A stretch of 40,989 bases of DNA, taken from assembly GCA_007130045.1 (NCBI GenBank), contig SLTG01000111.1, forward strand, positions 1 to 40,989. Direction: 5' to 3'. This DNA comes from Opitutales bacterium (GTDB lineage: Bacteria; Verrucomicrobiota; Verrucomicrobiia; Opitutales; T3Sed10-336). The notes under the pieces were generated by a model, which saw nothing but the letters and a program-made list of their open reading frames with translations, did no database searches and had not been told where the DNA came from. Shown piece by piece: positions 7,086 through 15,083 of the stretch. The first letter of the stretch is position 1. Each line of letters opens with the position of its first letter. The position numbers and the translations under genes were made by a program.

Positions 7086-10000
7086 TCACTGGGCTGTGCG
7101 AACGCGAAGGCGCAGGAATTTACTTGGATCGCCGGACAGGGGGATGGAGACGCGGATTCGATCCACTGCGGAAACCGCCTCGTCTCCGTCCCCGGAGGCG
7201 GCTCGGAATCCCTCCTCCTCAACTTCGCGGATTACCCCGTCTTCGCCCGGAACGACGACTTCCCATTTTCCGAGGTCCGTACTTTGCTCGACCTGGACGA
7301 TGATAATGTCCTCGACCGCGCGATCGAAAGGGTGGATCAGAGTTAGGGTACCGTCTTTTTTTTCCGTCGCCGAACGAAAGATCGACCCGTCGGCCGCCGC
7401 CGGATCGTTCCCGAAGGCGAATTCAGCCAGCGTCGGCAAACCGCTTCCGTTGTGATCGTCAGTTACGTCAAAAGTTTCCAGGTCGGCGTCGGGGAAGTAT
7501 TTTTCAATGAGATCGGCAAGGGACGTCGCATCGGAGTCCGCTTCATCCTCGATAACAAGGGTGGCTTCGGCGTCCCCGATGTATCCGGGTTCGATTACCT
7601 CGGCTCTTGCCAAATAGGCTCCCGGCGCGGACGGCGCCTCATCCGAGCCGTCGTAGGTAACCTCGAATGCCAGGTCGGGAGGGTCTGTGGTGACGGAAAC
7701 GATCTTGGGCTCGCCGTCGAAGGTCTGGACGAGGTCTCCGAGGATCATCTCGGCGGAAAGAGGGGTCACAGTGACTGCGGCAAAACCCGACAGCTCGCTC
7801 TGTGAGGCTTGCACGGTGAAAAAGTCGCCGACTTCGTTCGCGGTGAACAATCCGCCGGTGTCGATCGTGCCTCCGCCGCTGACGGACCAGACGAACGAGG
7901 ACGGCTGCTCGGCCAATGGAGCGGAAAACTGGTCGAGAACGGTGGCGGAAAAGAGCCGCGTTTCCTGGAAGGGAACCGTGGCGGTGGAGGGCTCGACGGA
8001 AATCCTGTCGGCGATTGCCCGCACTTCGACCTCGATGCTGCCCGTCGTGCCGAGCCCCTCCGGATCGGTCACGGTAACGGTGAAGGTGTAGCTTCCGATG
8101 GAAGAAAAATCGGCCGTGGCATTGCGGGCTTCGGGGGTGCCGTTGATTGAAAAAGCCACGGGTGCTTCCGCCGAATCATTGACGCTCCAGGTATAGACCA
8201 GAGCGTCATCGTCCCCGTCCGGGGATTCCGCACTCACGCTCAACTCCGTGGAAGCCCCCTCGATTACGAGCGTTTCCGTTTCATCCTCCGTTTCGCTGAA
8301 GGTGTATGTCGCCTCCGGTCCGGAGGTGATGACGGGAGGGGAGCCGAACGACTCGCCGTCGCCGAGGAGGACGATGCTGTCGATCCACCATCCTTCGGCG
8401 CTGTCCCGGGTGTTGGTGCCGAGGCGCCAGCGGAAGCGCACCGCGGTCCCGGCAAACTTTTCGGTGTCGTGCAGGTTGACGAGAGTCTCGACGAACCCGG
8501 ATGTGTTTCCGGTCCATGCCGGGTCGCCGTCGAAGAAATTCCGATTGGGAGGCGGTCCGATATCCGCGACCGTGCCGTTGTATCCGTTGCTTAAGAAGGA
8601 TGCGCCGGAGTCCGGGTCCGCGATATCCGTCCAGCCGCCACCGTTTACGCTCAGTTCCAGCTTCCCGCCGTGCCGGCTCGAAGGGAAGGCGCGCCGCTGC
8701 CAGAAGCGCAACTGCAGGTCGGAAGCGTCCTCCGGAATGGCAATCTCCGGTGAAACCAGATTGGCGATCGATCGCTCCGGAACGCCCGGGGCGTGATATG
8801 AGCTGGGCGGAGTATGGCTTCGTTCGGTCGTGAGCGCCCACTGGTTGGTTCCGTTTTCCGGCTCGCTTTGCCAACCCGTGACCTCGCCGTCGAAGTTCTC
8901 GCTCCAAATCGCGGCAATGACCGAAAACGCTTCGGGCAGGGTGGCCGTTTCCGAGTCCTGCCGCGTGGCGACAATATCCCAGGCGCCGCCGACCGCCCCG
9001 GTCAGGTCGAAGGTCGCCCGGGCGCCCGCGCCGAGCGGCTCGTAGTCGCCGCCCTCGATGTCGGCCTGTCCCGTGCGGCTGAGGCGGAGAGAGGTGTCCT
9101 CCGTGAAGCCCGAGCCCTGGACTTCAAGGGTTACGCTTTCGCCCGAGAGCCCTGAGGAGGGCGAAACCGATGTGATGCCGAGCGCGGGCGGCGGCGGTTC
9201 CTCGGCGGCGGAACCCGTGAGAAGCAGGGAGTAGATTTGCCGGTTGTTCGCGAGGTCGCCGTCGAAGGAGATGATCGCTCGGTACACGCCGGGTTCGGAC
9301 GGCTCGGCGATGAACACCTGGTTGATGTTGTCGGTGTTGTTGACGCCGGTGACGGCCGCTTCGGACATGGAGGCCTGAGTCCATGTCCCGACAAAGGGCA
9401 TGACGTAGGGATAAGCGTCTTCTCCGTCCGGCGCTTGGATGCGCAGGTTCAGGTTGTTCCTGAGACGGGAAGATCGGGAGTCGTGCCGGGTGGTGGCCGA
9501 TCCGGCGGGATCGGTCCAGGAAAGCGTGGCGCGGATGGGCGACTCCCCGTCCCATACGAACTCGTGCACATGCACGGGGTCACCCGAGGTGATGGTGTCC
9601 TCGGTCATCCGTCGGGTCTCCGGGCTTTCAGCGAACTCACGGATCACCGCTGCGGCCGCCTCGGCGTTCATCAGACCCCAGCCGAAACGGTAGTCGGGGC
9701 CGGGGTTGCCGAGGTCGTCGGCGGTGTGGATCAGGAGACCCTTCAAGGTGCTCGCCCGCATCGCTTCGTCGGGAAAGAGTTGACTGTAAAGGTCAATGAG
9801 GAGGGCGGCGGATCCGGTCGCGTTGGGGGCGGACATACTTGTGCCGCTGAGCGTGGCGTAGGAGGAATTGGAACCGGCCGACGCGGAAACCAGGGAGACG
9901 CCATTGGCGACAATGTCGGGTTTGATGCGACCGTCGTCGGTCGGCCCCCACGCGGAGAAGCTGGACATCGTCGCGCCGGAAAGATCACGCAGGCCGCCGC

Positions 10001-11222
10001 TGACCGCGTCGTTGACCGCTCCGACAGTCAGCACGTTTTTCGCCACGGCGTCGAAACTGATGGTGTCGTAGCCCTCTCGATACACGCCGTCGCCGGGCGG
10101 ATGGGAGGAACTGTCGTAGGAGACGATTGTGCCGCCGGGGGACAGGGCGACGTTTTGGTCCTTCGCGGGATTGTCCGTCCGTTCGTTTCCGGCGCTGCGC
10201 ACCATGAGATAATAGGGTGCGCTGTGCGCGATGGCGTCGGATTCCCGGGCCGGGGTCGAATAGGCTCCGAAGCGGGTCTCGACAGCGTCTGTGCCGGACC
10301 CGGATCCGTACCAGGTATAGGCGGGGGAGTTGCCGCTCTGTCGGAGCCAGCCGGCCACGAATCCGTAGCTGTGATTGGAAATATAAATTTTGCCGGGCTC
10401 GTTCGGCGCGGCCGCCCCGCGCGCCACCATGTCCTCCTTGTCGTTGTTCCAGTCATACGAATCCACCTGTGCGAGTGGGGCCATGCCCAGGGCGCGCGAA
10501 TCCACACCCGCGGCGATCAGCGTTCCGCCCACATGGGTTGCGTGGGTGATCGCGGAGGTGCCGTCGATGAGGTTCATGCGCGAGCCGAATTCCTGGTGGC
10601 TCGCACGGGCGGTACCCCCGTCCCACATTCCGATGGTCACTCCCTCTCCGTCGAGCGTCTCGTCCGGATTGTCGCGGATGACGTCGGTGGCGGTGGAAAT
10701 GGCGGCGTTGATGTTGTGGGTGATGCGGTAGAGGGGCACGTCATTTTCAAAGTCATGGATTTCCTTCACGGTTCCGTCGGGTCGTTCGACGCGCAGGGGA
10801 AGTCCCCGTTCGCGGGCCCGCTCACGCGCGGATTCGAGGCGCCCCGTCTCCAGCCGGCGAATCGCTTCAACCGCTTCGGCCCGAGCTTCCGGATCGCTCA
10901 AATCGCCAATCTCCTCAAGAATGTCGGCGATATTGTCGTGCTGGCGCGGCGGGTCGCCGGGGTCCTCGTCTCCAGGTGAATCCCGTGTTTCCACTTCGGC
11001 ACGGGTTGGTTCCTTCGCTTCCCTGTGGGTTTGGGGAATGTTTGCCGGATAAAACTCGGTGTATTCGCGATTCGGGACGCTCTCCCGCATCTCGGCGGCT
11101 TCCGGTCCGGGGCGGACCGATGCCGGCCGGTCTCTTTCGGGTACGGATTGGAATACAAGGACGGAGAGAACCGTCGCGAAAGCCAACGCGATGCTGACGA
11201 GTACTTTTCCGGAATGATTCAT
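7086..11222 (-). CDS. Large secreted multidomain subtilisin-like protease (S8)
   Basis: A 1378-residue exported serine protease. Residues 7-24 form a signal peptide or anchor, followed by an acidic linker. The S8 domain spans about 190-530: catalytic D201 in GMWDGG, H230 in HATHVGG, oxyanion N346 in SAGN, and S462 in SGTSMSAP. Beyond it come a P-domain-like beta region (about 540-700), an IPT/TIG-like domain (GITSVSPSSGLSGESV), a MAM/CBM-like domain (ENFDGEVTGWQ to GWWIDSIVLLGDG), a PKD-like domain (YTWSVNDSAE), an immunoglobulin-like domain, and an MBG-like repeat (YDGSDEAPSAPGAYLARAEV, in parts). The C-terminus contains DHNGSGLPTLAEFAFGNDP, a tail type I associate with Verrucomicrobiota secreted proteins. 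It probably degrades extracellular proteins or processes surface proteins. It stands alone, with 280 bases between its start and the GH78 gene. Domain names beyond S8 are by eye. Confidence 0.9.
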   Translation of the reverse strand: MNHSGKVLVSIALAFATVLSVLVFQSVPERDRPASVRPGPEAAEMRESVPNREYTEFYPANIPQTHREAKEPTRAEVETRDSPGDEDPGDPPRQHDNIADILEEIGDLSDPEARAEAVEAIRRLETGRLESARERARERGLPLRVERPDGTVKEIHDFENDVPLYRITHNINAAISTATDVIRDNPDETLDGEGVTIGMWDGGTARASHQEFGSRMNLIDGTSAITHATHVGGTLIAAGVDSRALGMAPLAQVDSYDWNNDKEDMVARGAAAPNEPGKIYISNHSYGFVAGWLRQSGNSPAYTWYGSGSGTDAVETRFGAYSTPARESDAIAHSAPYYLMVRSAGNERTDNPAKDQNVALSPGGTIVSYDSSSHPPGDGVYREGYDTISFDAVAKNVLTVGAVNDAVSGGLRDLSGATMSSFSAWGPTDDGRIKPDIVANGVSLVSASAGSNSSYATLSGTSMSAPNATGSAALLIDLYSQLFPDEAMRASTLKGLLIHTADDLGNPGPDYRFGWGLMNAEAAAAVIREFAESPETRRMTEDTITSGDPVHVHEFVWDGESPIRATLSWTDPAGSATTRHDSRSSRLRNNLNLRIQAPDGEDAYPYVMPFVGTWTQASMSEAAVTGVNNTDNINQVFIAEPSEPGVYRAIISFDGDLANNRQIYSLLLTGSAAEEPPPPALGITSVSPSSGLSGESVTLEVQGSGFTEDTSLRLSRTGQADIEGGDYEPLGAGARATFDLTGAVGGAWDIVATRQDSETATLPEAFSVIAAIWSENFDGEVTGWQSEPENGTNQWALTTERSHTPPSSYHAPGVPERSIANLVSPEIAIPEDASDLQLRFWQRRAFPSSRHGGKLELSVNGGGWTDIADPDSGASFLSNGYNGTVADIGPPPNRNFFDGDPAWTGNTSGFVETLVNLHDTEKFAGTAVRFRWRLGTNTRDSAEGWWIDSIVLLGDGESFGSPPVITSGPEATYTFSETEDETETLVIEGASTELSVSAESPDGDDDALVYTWSVNDSAEAPVAFSINGTPEARNATADFSSIGSYTFTVTVTDPEGLGTTGSIEVEVRAIADRISVEPSTATVPFQETRLFSATVLDQFSAPLAEQPSSFVWSVSGGGTIDTGGLFTANEVGDFFTVQASQSELSGFAAVTVTPLSAEMILGDLVQTFDGEPKIVSVTTDPPDLAFEVTYDGSDEAPSAPGAYLARAEVIEPGYIGDAEATLVIEDEADSDATSLADLIEKYFPDADLETFDVTDDHNGSGLPTLAEFAFGNDPAAADGSIFRSATEKKDGTLTLIHPFDRAVEDIIIVQVEQSTDLGKWEVVVPGEDGVIREVEEEGFRAASGDGDEAVSAVDRIRVSIPLSGDPSKFLRLRVRTAQ

Positions 11223-11502
11223 GGATCGGACCGGATGCCGCGCGTAAGTGTATCGTCACTGGTGGCAATGGGCATTTTAATGAAGATTCGGTTGCGATTC
11301 AAAGAATGTGCTCGGCCCGCGGCGTGATTGGTCGAAGCGCGGAGCTGGTGCGGTCCGAGGTTAGAGTTGAAGAATTCGGTCGAATTGTCCACTCGGCGTA
11401 TGAGATTTTTCCGCGTTGCCGGCGAACACCTCTGGAAACCGCCATGAACCTATCCCAGCCCGGCCGAGCCGGTTCCATGATCGCTTGGCGTCCGCCATTA
11501 CA

Positions 11503-14500
11503 TCATGGCACCCCGGTTTCGACAAGGAACGCCTGGGGCCAGGTGAAGCGGTAACTTCCGGCGCCCAGCTCAATGCGGAGGCGCCCGTTCTCCCGGCCGA
11601 CGATCCGGACTCCCTCGGCGTCGACCGCGGAGGCGCCGTTCTCCCTAAGGGCGTTCGCGACGTTTACCGGAAGATGGAGGTCCGCCGTCGTGTTCGCGGG
11701 AAGATCCACTTCATAGGTCACCTTGCCGTCTTTGACTTCCCAGCGGGCCGAGATCCGGCCGCGCACGGTGGGGCAACCGCCCCGGGCGTAGGTCAGGCCG
11801 TAGCCGATCTCGGGCCGCAGGCGGACGCGGGAGAATCCGGGCTCGGCCCAGTCGATGCCGAGCATGGACCGGAAGAACCATTCATCCACGGCGCCGAAGA
11901 CGTAGTGGTTGAAAGAGTTCATTTCCCACGTGGCGAAATTATCGGGCGGCGTGAATCCGTTCCACCGCTCCCAAATCGTGGTCGCTCCGTTGGCGATCAT
12001 GAAGGACCAGGAGGGATAACCTTCCTGCTGGAGCATTTTGTAGGCGAGGTCCGGCCGCCCCATGAGGCTCATCGCGGGCAGGAGGTGGCGTATGCCCAGG
12101 AATCCGACTCGCGGACGCCAATCGTCTTCTTCGAGACGTTCGGCGAAACGTTTCGCCACGAGTTCGAACTTGTCCTCAGGCACGAGCCCGAAGCGGAAGG
12201 CGAGGGAATAAACGGTCTGTGCGTGATTCGCGATGGTTCCGTCCTCTTTAACCCACCGCTCGATGAATTGCCCGCGCAGCCGGGCGTACATATCGGCGTA
12301 CTTCCCGGCGGCTTCGGTCTTCCCCAGGGTTTCCGAGACCCGCCGCATGATGCGGGCCGCGTCGGAGGCAAGAGCCCAGGCGAGCACGGGACGCTCGATC
12401 GGGGGGCCGGAGGTGACCCAGTCGCCGAACATGCCCATGCCCGGACCCGGGATGGGCTCGTCCAGGTCGAAGTTCTCGAGCACCCGTTCGACGTAGGCCA
12501 TGTAGCGTTCGAGTTGGGGGAAGGCGTTTTCCAGCGTGTTGATGTCCGCGTAGATTTCGTTGAGATCGCCGGCGGCCACCGGCATGGCGTAGGACCAGTC
12601 CATGTTGCCGGGGGCGTCGATAGCGTCGGGAATGGGCGGCACGACATTGGGGATGCCGCCGTCGGCGCGGTCGTCGCGTTCGTATTGGGCGTCGAGGACG
12701 TCGTGGAACCACTTCCGGTAGAGGGCGCCGCAGTCCTGGTTGAACGAGCCCGAGCGGCTGAAGATGTGGTAATCGCCGGTCCAGCCCATGCGTTCGTCCC
12801 GCTGGGGACAATCGGTGATGATGTCGAAGTAGTTCGAGCGCTGTCCCCAGGTGATGTTCCGGTGAACCCGCGTGATGAGTTCCGAGGAGCATTCGAATTC
12901 GCTCCGGATGGGCCCGGCGGAATGGGCCACAACACCGGTCAGGGTGTCCTTTCCGGGTTCGCCCGGCAGGCCGACGACCTGCACGTAACGAAAGCCGTGA
13001 AAAGTGAAACGGGGTTCCCATATCTCCTCGCCATCGCCTTTGAGCACATAGGTATCGGCGACGTTCAACGTGCGCAGGTTTTCGGTGTAGACCCGTCCGG
13101 TGTCCGGCCACAATCGCTCCGCGAACCGCATCAGCACACGATCACCGGCCTTGCCTCGAACCTTCAGGCGGACCCAGCCGGCGAAATTCTGGCCCATATC
13201 GAAGACATACACGCCCGGCGTCACTTCGTTGACCGAGACCGGGATGATTTCGTCGTGCGGCTTGACGGCTTTGCAGAGGTGAGCGCGGATGATGGTGTCC
13301 GGATGCTCGCGGCCGGTGGCGGGCTCGCGCCAATCGCCGTCGTCGAAGCCGGGCGCCGTCCAGCCCTCGGGCTCCAGACGGGCGTCGTGAATCTCGCCGT
13401 AGAGGTTGTCCGCCTCGAGCGTCGCCCCGTACGCCGCCTTCCACTCGGGCGAAGTGCGGAGGAGGCTTGTGGAACCGTCCTCGTATTCGATGTGCAGGAG
13501 GCCGCTGAAACGGGTCTTGGAACCGTACCGCTCCCGGCCGAAGATCGCCAGGTTCCCGCGGTACCAGCCGTCGGCGAGTTCCACGCCAATGGCGTTCGCG
13601 CCCTGTTTGAGGAGGTGCGTCACTTCGTAGCTCGTGGAGGAGACGCGCTTGCGGTATTCGGTCCATCCGGGTTTGAATCGGTCCTCGGTCACGCGGGTCC
13701 CGTTGATGTGGGGATCGAAGAGTCCGAAGGACGAGCCGTGAAGGACCGCCTTGCGGACGGGCCGGGGCAACTCGAACTCGTGGCGCAGGTACACGACGGG
13801 CGGCCGGCGGACAACCTCGTACCACACGGGGGGGAGACCGTTCGCGCCGGGAACCCCGAGTTCGCGCGCGGGCGTCCAGGCGTCCTCCGGAGTGGCTTCG
13901 GGGTCAAAGAGGTCCACCGCTTCCCGTGTGGCCTCCCAGCCCTCTCCCGTGCGGATGAATTGGGTTTCGCCGTTGGCGTGATCGATACGGATCGAGGCGA
14001 TGACCTTTCCGCCTTGCTCTCGGGCGGGGTTGTAATCGTTGGCGTAGCTCCGGCCCATCATGACGAGGAGATTTTCGCCGTCATGCAACCACGGGGTAAG
14101 ATCGAGGTAATCGCCGAAGTGCTGCCCGCCGTGTGCGCTGTGAGCGGCGCTGTAGATTTCTGTTCCGTTAATCGAGAAGGCGCCGAGGTGATGCCCGCTC
14201 AGGCCCGCCATCACACGCTTGACCTGGCCCAAATCCACGCTGAGGCGCAAACGGTAGCAGGAGGTCACGTCGCCCTCGGCGGCATCGGCATGCGTAATCC
14301 ACCGGGCGGCGTCCGTGCCGAAGGGGTCGTCTCCTTCGGGATAGGTTCCGGGGGCTTCGTCCAGGCCGATCCAGTCGGCGTCCCATTCGGTGTCGGGGTC
14401 GAGAAAGCCGGTTATCCATTCGGCCGGCTCGCTCCAATCCGAGGCCTGGTCCCGCCCGTCCCAGACGCGTACCTTCCAGTAACAGCGTTGGTTGGACTCG

Positions 14501-14862
14501 AGGGTTTCGCCATTGTAGGGGATGAGGTGGTGTCCGGAGGAGTCCACCTTGCCGGAATCCCAGAGGCTTCCCTCGTCGTTGTCCAACTCCTCCCGGGTTT
14601 TCGCCACGAGAATCCGGTAAGCGGATTGTTTCGCGCCGCGGCCGCCTCCCTCGAGGAGCCAGGACAGCCGGGGAGTGCCCGTGTCGAATCCCACGCTCGA
14701 CGCGCCCAGCTCGATGTTCGATCCGCCCGGAACCATGGGGTTTTCCGCGCCCTGGATCGGACTTGTGGCGTATAAACGCACGGGCTTGAGAACCGCGACC
14801 GAGGCCGCCCCCAGGACGGTTCCGCAGAATGTTCGCCGACTCATTTTTTGTTGCTGACTCAT
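11503..14862 (-). CDS. Tat-exported GH78 alpha-L-rhamnosidase
   Basis: A 1119-residue GH78 enzyme that releases terminal alpha-L-rhamnose. I chose the ATG at 14860-14862 because AGGAG lies ten bases upstream; an upstream in-frame ATG at 14898 lacks this. The protein starts MSQQQKMSRRTFCGTVLG, a twin-arginine signal (SRRTF), so it is probably exported folded. The order is an N-terminal fibronectin-like domain (PRLSWLLEGGGRG to YWKVRVWDG), jelly-roll domains, the (alpha/alpha)6 barrel and a C-terminal beta domain. The conserved catalytic region DCPQRDER is at 684-691, and the WERWN motif has E965; the acid/base glutamates of GH78 fall in or near these motifs. It is divergent from a second GH78 gene, separated by 221 bases that probably hold both promoters. 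A 1119-residue plus-strand frame overlies this gene but has no family features and is a shadow. Confidence 0.95.
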   Translation of the reverse strand: MSQQQKMSRRTFCGTVLGAASVAVLKPVRLYATSPIQGAENPMVPGGSNIELGASSVGFDTGTPRLSWLLEGGGRGAKQSAYRILVAKTREELDNDEGSLWDSGKVDSSGHHLIPYNGETLESNQRCYWKVRVWDGRDQASDWSEPAEWITGFLDPDTEWDADWIGLDEAPGTYPEGDDPFGTDAARWITHADAAEGDVTSCYRLRLSVDLGQVKRVMAGLSGHHLGAFSINGTEIYSAAHSAHGGQHFGDYLDLTPWLHDGENLLVMMGRSYANDYNPAREQGGKVIASIRIDHANGETQFIRTGEGWEATREAVDLFDPEATPEDAWTPARELGVPGANGLPPVWYEVVRRPPVVYLRHEFELPRPVRKAVLHGSSFGLFDPHINGTRVTEDRFKPGWTEYRKRVSSTSYEVTHLLKQGANAIGVELADGWYRGNLAIFGRERYGSKTRFSGLLHIEYEDGSTSLLRTSPEWKAAYGATLEADNLYGEIHDARLEPEGWTAPGFDDGDWREPATGREHPDTIIRAHLCKAVKPHDEIIPVSVNEVTPGVYVFDMGQNFAGWVRLKVRGKAGDRVLMRFAERLWPDTGRVYTENLRTLNVADTYVLKGDGEEIWEPRFTFHGFRYVQVVGLPGEPGKDTLTGVVAHSAGPIRSEFECSSELITRVHRNITWGQRSNYFDIITDCPQRDERMGWTGDYHIFSRSGSFNQDCGALYRKWFHDVLDAQYERDDRADGGIPNVVPPIPDAIDAPGNMDWSYAMPVAAGDLNEIYADINTLENAFPQLERYMAYVERVLENFDLDEPIPGPGMGMFGDWVTSGPPIERPVLAWALASDAARIMRRVSETLGKTEAAGKYADMYARLRGQFIERWVKEDGTIANHAQTVYSLAFRFGLVPEDKFELVAKRFAERLEEDDWRPRVGFLGIRHLLPAMSLMGRPDLAYKMLQQEGYPSWSFMIANGATTIWERWNGFTPPDNFATWEMNSFNHYVFGAVDEWFFRSMLGIDWAEPGFSRVRLRPEIGYGLTYARGGCPTVRGRISARWEVKDGKVTYEVDLPANTTADLHLPVNVANALRENGASAVDAEGVRIVGRENGRLRIELGAGSYRFTWPQAFLVETGVP

Positions 14863-15006
14863 AAACGCTGTGCTCCTGTTGTTATTCAAGCTCTCCACCG
14901 TAGCGGGCCAATTCCGGATATTCCACGATTCGATGCCGCCGATGCAAAAATTCCGGGAAGAAGGTTTTCGGATAACTTTCCCGCGGAAGTCGCATAAGAG
15001 AAGAAA

Positions 15007-15049
15007 AAGGGGAAATCTGTGGATTGGCGTGCTGGTTCCCCTGCTTTTT
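15007..15049 (+). promoter_or_regulatory. Possible attenuator-like hairpin before the second GH78 gene
   Basis: In the leader of the plus-strand GH78 gene, arms 15007-15013 and 15035-15041 (AGGGGAA and TTCCCCT) can pair, and a run of six T follows at 15044-15049. The layout resembles a weak intrinsic terminator placed 35 bases before the start codon. The stem is short (7 bp) and the loop long (21 bases), so this is only a suggestion. Confidence 0.25.
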
Positions 15050-15083
15050 TATAAGCATTAACTGAATTAAAGGAATAACTAAA

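Noticed and set aside
9237-10979. Plus-strand open frame of 580 residues opposite the S8 protease
   Set aside because: The minus strand holds the S8 catalytic triad and signal peptide; the plus-strand translation is low-complexity and without family features.
11416-14775. Plus-strand open frame of 1119 residues opposite the GH78 gene
   Set aside because: It is the GC-rich antisense shadow of a clear GH78 enzyme. The translation has no domain, signal or motif and is rich in G, V, A, R and D in a pattern typical of reverse-frame readings.
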